From the NCBI GenBank assembly GCA_027625915.1, contig JANTQA010000063.1, forward strand, positions 558,001-622,000: 64,000 nucleotides of DNA, in the 5' to 3' direction. The position numbers and the translations under genes are program-made. Origin of the DNA: Anaeramoeba flamelloides. Its lineage: Eukaryota > Metamonada > Anaeramoebidae. Each line of letters opens with the position of its first letter. Within the stretch, counting starts at the first letter, position 1. Positions 1 through 11,439 of the stretch are shown here, in pieces. The notes under the pieces are model-generated. The model did not search any database. It saw only the letters and a program-made list of their open reading frames with translations, and had not been told where the DNA came from.

Positions 1-77
1 GGAAGATTGGGAAGTTCACAGAATTAGAAAGGAACTTCATTTAAGAACAAAGATTAAAAAAAAAAAAATTATTTTAC

Positions 78-599
78 CTATTCTTTGCAAAGGTAGAACC
101 AAATGGTTGGCAAAGAGTGGGATCCTGTGAATTTGTTGATTACAAATTCCACATAAAGAAGCTTGACAATTAACACAAAAAAATGAAGGAATTAGTTCGT
201 TATTCGTCTTTAAGCATGAATCACAAAAAGTAGCATTTGTTTGTTTTTCTAATAGTTTTTTTTTTTTTTGGTTTAAGAAAGGAGAGGTTTTTGGGATTGT
301 AAAAGGTAAGTTAAGAGTGCCCCTTGAGGGAAACAAATTGTATCAGTGAAAAGAAGAAAATCATTAAAAAAATTTTTACCCTTTCTTATCGTGGTTCTAA
401 AATGGTTTTTTAATGGATAAAGTGTGTGTATTTGTTTGTCGCACTGTGAACACAAATATAAATTGCAATTATTACATAGAATTTCTGCAATTACATACTT
501 GTTTTGGAGCATACAGTTATGGCAAAAAACGTTTTTGTTTTTGGGAGGATCTCGTACACGACTACAAATTAAGATTTTGTTTGATTGTTTTTTGTTCAT
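78..599 (-). CDS. Tandem B-box zinc-finger protein, 5' two exons (gene runs off left edge)
   Basis: Two exons read right to left: 599-380 and 248-78. The splice is GT-AG with a 131-nt intron, and phase 1 agrees at the junction (AAG G / AA AAA), which removes the poly-A tract at the intron end. The start is the ATG at 597-599 (MNKKQSNKIL). Each exon carries one B-box: CHNC..CNNC..CSQCDKQIH..H in exon 1 and CDSC..CVNC..CGICNQQIH..H in exon 2. This is the C-x2-C, C-x2-C, C-x2-C, H, H pattern that binds two zinc ions. A second donor at 78/77 (ATA G|GTAAAA, phase 1) shows that at least one more exon lies to the left. B-box proteins often carry a coiled coil after the fingers and act in ubiquitin or scaffold complexes; neither a RING nor a coiled coil is visible here, so function is not assigned. 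Confidence 0.8.
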
Positions 600-1394
600 T
601 ATGCAATCTGAAAGTAATGTTTGGTAATTTCTTTTTTTGAAAGATCGAAAGATTCACAATTGGGTGAATATTTGTTTTGTTGAGAAATTTGGAAATTAAA
701 AAAATGAAATAGAATACTGTCAAACTAAAGTTTAAATTTATTTGTCACTCACTTTTATTCAAAAACAAAGTGGAATTTCAGAGAGCTGTCTAAACAATAT
801 GTTTATTTAGTCATTTTTCCTGAAAGATCTTTTTTCTCAAAAAAGTTTTTTAATGGTTAAAAATATTCTGTTTGAAAGTTGTTCTTTATCTTTTTTTCAC
901 ACAAGATCAAAACAAAATAAAAATTTAATAGTGTCTGGATTTCTGAATACAAACTAAAAGGACTGAAAATTTTGTGATTCGAACAAAAAAATATATAAGA
1001 ACAATTATCAGACCAGATTTAAGAACAAAATTTAAAGTTAATTATTTTATGTTGTGTTTTTATTCTTTTTCAATTCTATTTTATTTGAGAAGATCAGTTC
1101 TTTTGCAATTTGGAAAATTGAGAATAAACCAAATACACCACAGAATTAAAAAGATAAGACTGGTCATTATATTTTGTTTCGAGTTTTAATTTATAATTCA
1201 GTTATTTTGGACAAAAAATAATTGTACAAAGTCGAAGTAAAGAAATAGAAAAAAATAAGGGAGATGATAGTAATCCCAATCAAGATTTTTAATTGTTAAG
1301 TGTTGAAAGGAAATTATTGTGTAATTTGTATAATACAATCAAATCCTTTTTTTTAAACAAAAAACAAATTTTTTAAATTATATTCCATCAATTA

Positions 1395-1632
1395 GAATGA
1401 TGATTAATTAAATTAAACTTGTTCAAAACAATATTCAATCAATCAAAAAAACCAGAATAAAAATTATCATTTTCCAAACTCGAACAAACCTCTTTAAAAC
1501 TCCATTTTTTTTCAAAATAGGTTGATCTACATAAAGTTATCACACCCTAAAATGAGTATTCTAAAGAATATTCCATCTTAATTAACTTGAGGTAGGTTTA
1601 TTATTGAGTTCATAAAAAATTGATATGTTTAT
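1395..1632 (+). repeat. Dispersed repeat, partner at 43735-43945 (-)
   Basis: Shared blocks in the same order include AAATTATCATTTTCCAAACT, then GTTGATCTAC, then GTAGGTTTATTA, and TTCATAAAAAATT. By eye the match is roughly three-quarters to four-fifths identical over about 210 bases. The 43-kb copy sits inside a larger inverted-repeat element (43205-44320), so this copy is probably a fragment of the same element. Confidence 0.6.
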
Positions 1633-1799
1633 CAAAAAGATTTGATTTTTAATAAATGAAATTATACAACAATTAAAAATCTTATCAATAAAATATCTTG
1701 CCTGGGATTATTTTCATCTAAGGTATTTTTTCAAATACTACAGTGATATTGATAATGGGTGACCAAAGAAATAATTTGTTTTTCAGTATAAATTCCGTC

Positions 1800-2110
1800 C
1801 TTATTCTTCTTCTTGTTTCAGTGTAAAATATTAATGGCTACTCAATATTACTGATAAATTCAAATAAATTTAATAAAATTTTTAGTTCAATTTCGGATTT
1901 TGTAATCTCTTGGCTCATTTTTTAAAACAACTCAAGAGAGAGATTATTTTGGAAACACAACCAATTTTACAAAGTTTTTTAACATTTAAATAAACTAAAA
2001 TACTTTCTTCACAGCTTTTCATAAAAAAATTCATAAAATGGAAAATGAAGGAAAAATTTTCATATATTAATTTAAATTTATCTGTATATCTAAGTTCAAA
2101 TGAAATTTGA
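1800..2110 (+). repeat. Dispersed repeat, partner at 54640-54960 (+)
   Basis: Both copies share ACTGATAAATT, TTTTTAGTTCAATT, AATTTTACAA and the GAAAATG(A)AGGAAAAATTTTCA-type block in the same order and spacing. Similarity is patchy, so it is an old copy. The partner lies in intron 2 of the apyrase gene. No coding frame and no terminal inverted repeat is visible. Confidence 0.5.
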
Positions 2111-2689
2111 AGAAAACTCATTGATTTTTTAGTAAAATTTAAATTAGGATTACAATTTGTTCAATATTAATCAATATTTTATCAACTTTTTATCATAATT
2201 TATTGTTCTTTTATATTTTTAAATTTTGACAAATAATTAATTCTATTTTTTGGAGAATAATTATCAAATTTGAACTTTCAGTTTATAGAAATCATTTTGG
2301 TATAATAGGACTTTAAGAAGCCAATAGTATATTTATTTTATGTTTATTGTTTGTTTATTTGATTGCTTGATTGTATTTGTCTTCCATAAAAAGAAAACAC
2401 GTTTTTTAAACTGAAACACTCATTAAATTTTTTGGTATATATTATTTTAAGAACACTATACCATAAATTTATAGAATATATTTTTTTTTAATAATTTTTA
2501 ATTTGGTGATGTAATTTTAATCTCTTGCAACCGATAAGCCAAATTGTTACTTTTTGAGTACTTATTTCCAAAAAGTTCTTATATAAATATTTCTTATTTT
2601 AGTTCTGTCTTGTCGAATTTTTATTATTCAAAATAAACTCCAATTCAAAATATTTAATATACAATAATTCAATTATTGAAAAAAAAAAT

Positions 2690-5045
2690 AATTATTTATT
2701 TTTTTTTTTTATTTTTGAAGAGAGAAAATTGCTTTTCTCCTGTGTGCCCTAATTTCTAAACTTTTTTTTAGAAATTTTGTTAAAGAATCACAAATTTTAT
2801 TATCACTTACTAATGATAATATATATGATGAATTTTTTTTTATTAATAATATCTCTGATATTATTATTTTTTTATTTTTTCAAAAAATTCAGATATCCAG
2901 ATTTTTTCGATTTATTTTATAGGCCGGACAGTCCCATAAAAAATGATCGAAATCTTCAATGATATCAATATTTAACTTTTCTTTACATAAATCACAATTT
3001 TTATTTTTATTTTTACTTGTTACATAAGAGTACCTATTTAAACAATTAGTAAAATTTCGAAATTTTAGAATTGTTTTTGAAGCTTTCCAGTTTAAATATT
3101 TTTGTTGTTTGAAATTGCAATTTTGTTGTTTTATAATTTTTAGATATTGTTGAACTTTCCAACTAGGTGAATTTTCCAATTCGGTTAATCGAAAAACTTT
3201 TTAATTCTAAATCTAATAATTTTAATCCCTTAGTGTGCCAATTAATATTTTCATTTTCCAATTTTCGAAAATTTAGTATTGTTTTTAATTTTTTTAAATT
3301 TAGGAAATCTAATTTTTCAATCAATTTATATTTTCTTCGGTATATTTTTAATCTAGCGAGATCAATTTTTGCTTCAGTTTTATAAATTAATCGAGGTGAA
3401 TGGATATTAATTTGTAAGAAATTTGTGACTGTTTTATTGATAAATCTATCAATTCTTTCAAAATCATTTTGTTTCAAGTCAAATATTTCAAGACCATAAT
3501 AAAGTTGACTTAAAATGAGAGCTTTGAAAGAAGTTATTTTGACTCCATTGTTGAGTTTATTTTGTTGAAACAATCGATTAAGTGTTTCCAAGGACTTTTC
3601 CACTTTTTTGAAATTATATTCAAGATGCGTGTTTTTTTCTAACCAAATCCCAAGATAAAAAATACTTTTAATTCTTTTTTATATTTGGTTTTTTTATTAT
3701 GTGGGTTCATCCCGAATCTTTTTATTATTTCAAAAATACTTTCTAAATTAATTTTTAGAGAGATTAATGGCCCTTTCATAATAAGAATAAGATCATCTGC
3801 ATACATTTGAACATGAACAGCTAAAGTTTTTAACTTTTCTAGTAGGAAATGAGATATAAATGCGAAAAGAATTGGTGATAAGGGATCTCCTTGATAAACT
3901 CCAATTCCTTCTTTTTTGTAATATCTCAACAAATTTTTAATTGTTTCATTTTTGATAAATTTTTTAATAGATTGATATATTAACGAGTGTTGTATAGAGT
4001 CAAAACATTTTTGTATGTCTATAGTAACTACAAAGTATTCTGTATTTTTATTTTTATTTTTTATTTTTTTAAATTTTCTTAATAAATTTAAAACAGCAAT
4101 TCTTGTTCCAAAATATTTTTTAAATCCAAATTGTTTTTTTGAAATCAAGTCCCATGAGTCTTGAATTCCAATGTATATTAATTTTAAAAAAAATCTCGGA
4201 AGAGATTGATTTATAGAGATAGGTCGATAATTTAATGGTTCGCCTTCATCCCCCGATTTATGAATAAATAATAAATTTCTTTTTTTAATAAAATTTATAC
4301 TTTTTTCAGTTTCGTCTGTTATCCAATTTAAAAAAATATATTTTGAACTGTTTTAATAAAATAATTATAATTTAATAAATATTGAATTGGTTGGTTTTTT
4401 ATAAACTTATAATGATTTATTTTGTCAAATTCTTTAACTGATTTATTTTTTGAAATTTGATTATTTCTTTAATTTTATCTTGATCAAAAATTTCCTTTAT
4501 GTCAATTGGATTTAATGAATTTTTATTAATTTTAAATTTTTTAATATAATTAATTATATTTGTATTAGGTTTTTGACTAATTGATTTTACAAAATCGTTA
4601 TACACTGTGAATATGGTTTCATTATTTAAAAACATTTTTGTAGAAGTTTCTCTTATTTTATTTAATGTTTTCCAAAAGTTTTTATTTTTATTAAATTCTT
4701 CATTTATTTGATTAAGTAATTTTAAGTAATTTAATTCATTAATTTTTTTGATTTTATGTAAAGTTTCATTTTTATCAAACAATTTATAAAGTAAATTATT
4801 AATTTTTAATTTATCTTGTTTGATATCAAATACTATTCTTTCTTTCTTTTTATATTTTTTTTTAAATAAAATAAAATTTTCTTCATTTAAATTAAAATTC
4901 TGCCGAGATAAGAATTGGAGAAAGTCTTCTTGAAAGGTTGGAATATCATTAATTTTATAGATATCATTGATTTCCCAATTTGAGTTTATTTCAAATTTAT
5001 TCATAATTGTATTATGATCACTAATAAAATTTTTGATAGTCAAAA
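2690..5045 (-). mobile_element. LINE (non-LTR retrotransposon) copy 1, 5'-truncated
   Basis: Read on the minus strand this is the last few residues of an endonuclease (SDHNTIM at about 5018), a spacer, reverse transcriptase, thumb and a C-terminal CCHC knuckle. A 3' untranslated tail follows (about 2880-2755), then a GGCACACAGGAGAAAA hairpin (2718-2750) and an A-rich end (2691-2711). Starting inside the endonuclease is typical of incomplete target-primed reverse transcription. The 3' tail sequence recurs at 38045-38115 and 51645-51770. No clear target-site duplication was found by eye. Confidence 0.88.
2889..5043 (-). pseudogene. LINE ORF2 remnant: endonuclease end, reverse transcriptase, CCHC knuckle
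   Basis: Open segments on the minus strand are 5043-4417, about 4310-3639, 3603-3163 and 3179-2889, in different frames, so there are about three frame breaks. Recognisable parts in order: SDHNTI (end of an APE-type endonuclease); LLFIHKSGDEGEPLNYRPIS and ISKKQFGF (RT fingers); VTIDIQKCFDSIQH (RT motif A); GVYQGDPLSPILF (motif B); VQMYADDLIL (motif C, the catalytic YADD); KALILSQLYYGLEIF (thumb/connection); CDLCKEKL..DHFLWDCP (C-x2-C..H-x4-C knuckle). The RT active site is intact but the frame is not, so this copy is dead. Clade is not certain; an APE endonuclease plus C-terminal CCHC fits the L1/Jockey/RTE-like broad group. Confidence 0.88.
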
Positions 5046-5099
5046 AATAATTATTTAATCAATTCTAGAAGAAATACCAAATTAGCGCCATTCACTAAT

Positions 5100-5545
5100 T
5101 GAAATTTTAACACTTTTTTATAAATTACAATACTAGTAAAAAAAAAAATAAATAATTATCAATACTAACAAATAATCGGTATGTTAAAAATTTTGGAGAG
5201 GGCAAAACAAAAAAAAAATGAATTGGTAAATTCATTAAAATTCTATTAGCAATTATGATCGATCAAATAGTTAGATACCTTAACGTAATTTATTTGAGTT
5301 CTTCTATTTTGAACAACATAACTTTAATTTTATAAACCGTTCGAGAAAATTATTGATCGAAATTGGTTCAAGTTAAGTAAAACAAAAAATTAATTGAAAA
5401 CCCCAAACTTAATTTGAAAAAATGATCTTTCCTTTTTTCGAAAAATCAAAATTATTTCCAAATTTATATGAAACTTTATTATTGCGATTGTTTGGATGGT
5501 TTTAGTCATGTGGAAAATTTTGTAATTTTAGTTTATATACAAAAT
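5100..5545 (-). mobile_element. Degenerate MITE of the TTGGACACA family (third copy)
   Basis: Similar in order and wording to 23729-24248: a GGTATGT start, TGAATTGGTAAATTC versus TGTATTGGTAAATTT, GATCGATCAAATAGTTAGATACC versus the partner's GATTGATCAAATGTTAAGATACC, and a TTTCCAAATT block near 5455. The right end is a worn form of the TGTCCA..TTTTGG terminus. No coding sequence. Confidence 0.5.
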
Positions 5546-6430
5546 TATACCATTGGTATATTTTAATATTTTACCCTTTTGCGGTGAAAAAAATAACATC
5601 CTTAATTTTAAAACTTTTCATTTTTAAGAAGACCTTTATTGATTTTAATTTCTAAGAAAGAAAAATCTAACTAAAAATCAACTTCTTTTCTTCATTTTTC
5701 AAAAAACTTTGTTATTGTCAAAGTATTCTATTAATTTCTAAATATTAATTATTTTTTATAATTTACCTTTGAAGAGTAAATAAGAAAGAAAGAGTTTAAA
5801 ATGGATTAGAGTGATATCTATATGACTTAAATATCCTCAATTAATTTTCTAAAAAATTGAAAAACTCAAATTCTAAGTTATATTAAGATAAATAATAGTA
5901 AATGTTCATATTGATCTTCAATTGATGACAGAATAAAAATACAAGATATATATATATATATATATATATATATCTATTTTAAACCCCATTTCAAAATCAT
6001 TGGCCCATTATAAATCAAATTTTAAAAAAAAATATTTATAATAATTGAATTTATCTATAATAATATAAAAATTTAGATTTTAATATTCAGTTCTATACTC
6101 AAGAGATATTTTATTTTTTGTCTAAAAAAAAAAAAAAAAAAAAAAGAAAAAAAACATTTCAAAAAAATTGTGACATTTATTTTTGAAGAAGTATTACATA
6201 AAAAATTAATAATTTAAAAAATTAGTAAAACCTATTTATCGATTCTCAATCCATTTGAATAACTAAATCTTATCTCTTTTTCATATTTGAAACCATTTTT
6301 TTCATTAATTCATCTGTTACTTCTTTCAAATTTTTCATTTTCATTTTCCATTTTAACAAAACACTGTCGAAAAAATAAATAAGAGAAAAAATGATTTATT
6401 TGCAAACTTTTCATTCGGAGGGGAAAAACT
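5546..6430. other. Gene-free AT-rich stretch with microsatellite
   Basis: An (AT)n/(TA)n run lies at about 5947-5973 and a poly-A run of more than 20 bases at about 6124-6146. No coding exon, no RNA gene and no clear repeat copy recognised. Confidence 0.6.
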
Positions 6431-6439
6431 TCAAAACGA

Positions 6440-7290
6440 TACAAAATAAAGGGTATTTGAAATATTCACGAAAATACCCGAAAATCGAAAATACCCGAAA
6501 ATTTTTTAACAACATAAAAACATGTTTTGGACAACTTCAAAGAAACACTAGTACCAATATACTCAGTTTAAAGGTAAATTTCGAATTTTAATTTGGAAAA
6601 AAAAGTTTTTTCTAGTTGGGTCTGAAAATATCAAAATTCAAAAAAAAAAAATTTGAGGGAAAGGTATTCAACCCATTTTGTGTAAAAGGTTTTGGTACCT
6701 TTTAAGTATATTTGAGTAATTGTTGGTACTTATTAGGGTACGTGCATGGGTATGTCAGGGTATTGGTATGGGCTGTGATAGGTTTGGTATAGTGTGTGTT
6801 AGTATGTTTTGGTTAAGCCAGTTCCTTTTATGTAATGGCGAGTTAAATAAAGTTTGACTTGGGTCACCTTGTGTACGGTATGTGTATGTGTTGTACGATT
6901 AAGTATTACCTGGTTATTTTTGGATTGTATTTAAGATTAGAAAATTAAAGGTAATGATACACAATTAGAAATTTTCTTTACAGGTACATTTTCCTTCATT
7001 TAGTTAATACCATTTCGAAATGATCAGACTTATTACAGTCATCTATGTACCAATACCTTTTACACAAAATGGGTTGAATACCTTTCCCTCAAATTTTTTT
7101 TTTTTGAATTTTGATATTTTCAGACCCAACTAGAAAAAACTTTTTTTTCCAAATTAAAATTCGAAATTTACTGTTAAACTGAGTATATTGGCACTAGTGT
7201 TTCTTTGAAGTCGTCCAAAAAGTGTTTTTTCGTTTTTGAAAAATTTTCTGGTATTTTCGATTTTGGGTTATTTTAGGGAATATTTGATAG
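6440..7290. mobile_element. Large palindromic element with GT-rich loop
   Basis: Left arm about 6440-6700 and right arm about 7045-7290 are reverse complements. The inner about 100 bases (6595-6695 versus 7050-7160) are almost perfect, including GGTATTCAACCCATTTTGTG, AGTTGGGTCTGAAAATATC and CCTTTTACACAAAATGGG. The outer arms are worn but still match: ACACTAGTACCAATATACTC versus the mirrored GAGTATATTGGCACTAGTGT. The loop (about 6700-7045) is unlike its surroundings: rich in G and T on the plus strand, with repeated GGTAT, GTGTG and TGTATG. No transposase is seen. It is probably a non-autonomous foldback element; ends and target duplication are not fixed. Confidence 0.75.
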
Positions 7291-7329
7291 ATTCCAAAAT
7301 CAATTCAAAATTCAAATGTAAGATGGGCC

Positions 7330-7615
7330 ATTTATTATGAAATTTAGTTTATTTTTCTACACCTATTTTCACTGTTTAAATAATATTAGAATAATATATT
7401 TTTACCAAGTTACTATTGATCTTGAAAAAAAAAAAAATTTCAAAAAAAAAATCAAAAAAATATCTATCAAAAAAAAAAAAATAAAAAAAAAGCAAAAAAA
7501 TGTTTTCAATTTTGAAATTTTCCAAAATAATTTTTTTCTAATATCTTATCAAAACTCTTTAATAACATGTAATCCACTCACTACGACTGCCCCCCTTTGA
7601 CTGGAAACTAGTTTA
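7330..7615 (-). repeat. CAGTCAAAGG-end repeat family, reversed copy
   Basis: Reverse complement begins TTTCCAGTCAAAGGGGGGCAG at 7610 and runs into ATATTAGAAAAAAATTATTT, as in the copies at 12160, 33690, 47530, 49400 and 50960. The inner block TTCACTGTTTAAATAATATTAG (7364-7385) also matches the reversed copy near 49620. Confidence 0.65.
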
Positions 7616-8099
7616 GTTTTTCTTTTTTCGTAATTTTGTATTTTTTCTGATTATGATAGCGTCTTATCTTACATTCAAAAGAACAATCCCAAATAATTTT
7701 TGAATAGGATTATTCTTTTGAAAACCTCTAAAAATTGCTTTTGTAAAAAGGAAAATTTAACAAATAGTTTCAAAAATTTTTTTATCTGATGATTAATTTA
7801 TTTTTATTATGATCGTTATTTCTATATCAAAATTTTTAATTGCTTTTTGTTGTTGTATAATGCATGCAAATCATTTTTGTTTTTAGTTTTATGAACATTG
7901 CCATTTTTTTCACTCATCAAAATTTGAGAACAAATGATGAAAATTTCAAAAAAGAAAATGCAAGAAACAATGAGCTTAAACAAAGAGATAAAAATAAATA
8001 AAAAAAAATAATAATAAAATAAACAATAAAAAATAAAAATGTCAATAAATTGAATTTTATAAAGTTCATTTCAACTTTGAAAATTTTAAAATTGGATGT
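7616..8099. other. Gene-free spacer downstream of GET4
   Basis: AT-rich sequence after the GET4 stop codon (transcription runs leftward). Nothing recognised; the A/T-rich 7970-8060 part probably includes the GET4 3' untranslated region and poly(A) site. Confidence 0.5.
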
Positions 8100-8712
8100 T
8101 TAATTTTTTTTAAAAAGCGAGCCGATTACACCATTGAAGATATCAAAAGAATTATTAGATTCAAGTTTAACACCACAATATATGGCACCAACCTTTTTTA
8201 CGAGAATTAATAATTCAGGATCCCTCGACAGAGCATCTTTATAATTTTCAAAAAGGGTTTCAAAAAGTATTGTTGATTTTTTTTTAATAGCGATTAATAA
8301 GAACGATAGGAAATTGAGTAAAGGTGTGTGGGTATTTTCTTGATCTTTAAAATACAAACCAACCAATTTTTGGAATAATGATCCTGCGTCTCGCTCTTTG
8401 TTTGCGTTTAAAAGCTCGAGAACAGTTCTTAAAATAAAAAAGTCACGTTCACAGCTTTGGCCCTTTTTGATCCAGTCATAAACCATCTTTGCAAATTCTT
8501 CGGTGTGTCCATTAGATCGAAGAAAATGAATCTTGGACTTGCTAAAATCTTCGAGGTTGTAATAGGTTTTCCCCATCAAATATTCAATTTTGGGATCTGC
8601 TTGTTGATTTTTACTTACAGCTTTGTTCCAACTTCGAAAAGTAAAGGGTTACGGTTACGGTTGGGTGGACAAAATATTAAAATTAAGAGAGTGTCAAATT
8701 TGTTGAAAGAAA

Positions 8713-8744
<32 letters not shown>

Positions 8745-8789
8745 AAGAGAACAGAATAAACAAGTTAAAAAGAAAAAAGGTTTCAGTAA

Positions 8790-8830
<41 letters not shown>

Positions 8831-9340
8831 ATCAGCTATCAATTTCTCAGAATCAAAGAATAAATGCAAATAAAAAAACACTAATGAAAACTAAATCTAG
8901 CACACGGTTTATATTTTTGAGAGTGATCCAACAAATTGCAAAGCAAAGGAGGAAATGAATTAAAAAAGAGAAAATTATTTGCCTTACCTTAAAGCAGTTT
9001 TTAAAAAAGTAATCAGGGATTTTGCTGCGCTTTTAGGAAACTCTTTTGCGAATTTTTCAATTACCATAATGGTCTGCTCGTTGGCTGCGATCTTGAGTTC
9101 TGTAAAGATATTGAGCATTGAGACACCAAGAAAACTGGCAGATTCATATTGCTCATGGGTTGCCATCGTGTGGATCCCACGAGACAAAAGCTGAATTGCC
9201 TCATTAGTTTTCCCTCTCTTTTGCATCCTTAGTGACAAGGTTGTATAAAGTTGTTGTGCTTCGTAGTATTCTCCATTTTCAACTCTGGAGTTTAATTTTT
9301 CAAGTATTTTTGAAAATTGTGGGTTTGTTTCGTTGGTCAT
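8100..9340 (-). CDS. GET4: GET4-like component of the tail-anchored protein insertion pathway
   Basis: Two exons, 9340-8988 (353 nt) and 8631-8100 (532 nt), give 885 nt = 294 residues plus stop; the join is phase 2 with GTAAGG..GAAG. The start is ATG at 9340 (MTNETNPQFSKIL). It is an all-alpha TPR-like solenoid: YEAQQLYTTLSLRMQKRGK near residue 25, ESASFLGVSMLNIF near 65, WNKAVSKNQQADPKIEYLMG across the junction, KSKIHFLRSNG near 150, then PLLNFLSFLLIAIKKKSTILFE and a C-terminal region ending FNGVIGSLFKKN. These match the order of blocks in animal and fungal Get4 (327 aa in human). Get4 bridges Get5/Sgt2 to the ATPase Get3 and hands tail-anchored proteins to it in the cytosol. The intron (8632-8987) contains a poly-A run of more than 35 bases at about 8791-8827. 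Confidence 0.9.
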
Positions 9341-10365
9341 TGAATTTGAAGAAATATAATTAAAAAAAAATGAAATTTCTTTTATTAAATCTCTATTCTT
9401 GCTTACACGACAATCTAAATCAAAAATTTAAATTATCTGTGGAATATATTCTCTATTTTGTGAGTCTATTTTGGTTAATTTGAATTAAATCATGTTATAA
9501 AAAAACGATTTAGTCGAGCCAATTAACCTTAGTAAAATAGAAAATTGAGATTAATCTTTTTTCTCAAGTGGATGGATTTAATCATAACTTCATATCCTTC
9601 TGTTTTCAATTCTTGGAAAGTCATTTTACTCAAAATACAGAAATACAATTACCAAATATTTATACACTTTTTTGAAATGTTCATAACATAATTTGTTATT
9701 TGAATTTACTGATATTATGAAACATTAGAGTCCAAAAATTTTCACTTTATTTTCCATATTTTTCTTTTTAAAATAGAGAGTTTTCAGAGAAATAACTTGT
9801 AATTTGTGAAACTCTTTTTGAAAAAGGAAAATCTGGAAATGGAATTGAAAAATTTTTCCCATTTATAATTTAAAAAACATAATTGTTAAGGGCAAAGTTT
9901 TGAAAATAATCTGACTGGAATAGAGAATTTTGAAGTAATTAAATTCATCATTTCTAATTCAAAGAGTCGATCAACACACTTTTTATAAGTATTTTGACCT
10001 GTAAATATATTTCAAAAAATCTCCTATTTTACGATCTTGTAATGAAAAAATAACATGCAAAATGATCATTATTATCAAACTCTAAAACAACAAATAAATT
10101 TTTTTAAGATTTTACTCAAAAAAAAACCAAGAACTTTTTATATATTTGTCTTGTTAATTTTTTTTTATAAGGTAATTTTTTTATGTTTATAATCAGAAAA
10201 AAGTAACTAATTAATAAATTTATACCATAGAATATAAATATTAGAGTAGCTTTTAAATTTTTTAGATTATTTAAATTCTGTAAATAAATTTATATTTCAA
10301 TTTAATTTACTAATTTTAAATTATTTTCAAATTTTGTACTAAATAAATAAAATTTTTTTATTTTT
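9341..10365. other. Intergenic, nothing recognised
   Basis: About 1 kb upstream of GET4. The first 100-200 bases should hold its promoter, but no motif stands out. No exon, RNA gene or repeat copy recognised. Confidence 0.5.
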
Positions 10366-10369
10366 TTCG

Positions 10370-10770
10370 ATTTTCCACTTGCTGAAATGACTTTATATTG
10401 GGAAGAAGAGTTCCAAATGACGTAGATCAAGTGGTTACTTATTGAAAATGTGACAATGGATCACGAAAATATGAATAACTTAAAAATAAAAACAAAAAAA
10501 GGTAAAGATAATAAATGTAACAAAATTCTTAAAGCAAATCATATCACGATGAAAAAAGAAAAAACAACAATTAAAAAACGATTTCCAGATGAATTTTAAT
10601 GATCGATTATTAAATTAAATTAAACTAACCCAAATATCATGGCTGTGATTTTGAGAGATTCTTAATCAAAGACAATTTTTTTTTTTTTTTTTCAATTACT
10701 TCTAATCAACCCTCTTTTTAATTTTTAAATTTTTTGTTTTTTCTCTTTTCCATTTCAAGTTTTTATTTTT
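10370..10770 (+). repeat. 400-bp dispersed repeat, partner at 38600-39010
   Basis: Both copies share GAAGAAGAGTT, TTAAAGCAAATCA, AACGATT/AACGATC, TAAACTAA-CCAAATATCATGGCTGTGATTTTG (here 10622-10652; partner 38876-38903) and AATTGCTTCT/AATTACTTCT in the same order. Direct orientation. No coding frame. The partner lies in intron 4 of the CAP-domain gene. Confidence 0.65.
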
Positions 10771-10922
10771 GATTTTTTTTTAAAAAAAAAATTGGTTTAG
10801 ATTGTTTTTGGTGAATAATTTATCGGTCCAATCACCAACATTTTCTTTGAGATAAGATAGAAGAAACAAATTGAAAAATGAAAAATAAAAGAAAAGAAAT
10901 ACAAGTCAATTAATCAATAATA

Positions 10923-11436
10923 CAGCCGTTCCAACCCTACCGTGGAATCTATCATAAACAGAAAATACATTTTCTATATCATACTTGGCTTTCTATAACA
11001 GGATTTTAAGGTCGGTAATAGACTATTACAAACCGTGAAATTTTAGAATAGAACAAAAATTTACCACCCAGAAAATATGAAAATATTAATTTTTGACTAC
11101 AAACCTTCTGAACGATAAATAATTTTAAAAAATTTACAGGTTTTGGGTGGATCCTTAATTTTCTAAAAGATCTTAAAATAAAAAAACAAGACCATTTCTA
11201 AGAAATAATCAAATTCAATCTTCAATCTTTTGAATCTTTCTTTTGAATTTTTGAATTTTTTTCAAAAATAATAAGGTTTTTTCACCTCTTTCAAATAAGA
11301 AATTTTTTATAAAAGCTATGTCAAACCATAAAATATATATGATAGCGTATAACTGAAGATTTTTTTTTTGTATTTAACTGAGAAAAAAATCCAATTTTTA
11401 TGCCTGTCAAATTTTATAGTAAGTTTGGAACGGCTG
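10923..11436. mobile_element. Tc1/mariner-like MITE, CAGCCGTTCC ends
   Basis: Flanked by TA on both sides (10921-10922 and 11437-11438). Ends are CAGCCGTTCCAA at left and its mirror TTGGAACGGCTG at right; the left end continues CCTACCGTGGAA. Length about 514 bp, with no transposase frame. TA target duplication and CAG..CTG ends are the Tc1/mariner signature. Related to 32649-33047. Confidence 0.8.
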
Positions 11437-11439
11437 TAT

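Larger units (their letters stand above)
600..2690. other. Gene-free stretch with two dispersed-repeat fragments
   Basis: No coding exon is supported. Short open frames (for example at 974-1189 and 1915-2121) are AT-rich and resemble nothing. Two segments recur elsewhere: about 1395-1632 matches the reverse complement of about 43735-43945, and about 1800-2110 matches about 54640-54960 in direct orientation. The rest is unassigned AT-rich sequence. Confidence 0.6.

Noticed and set aside
5947-5973. Replication origin or centromere signal at AT runs
   Set aside because: (AT)n tracts are scattered everywhere in the window (12.1, 19.8, 33.7, 40.3, 50.5, 51.3 kb) and mark nothing specific.
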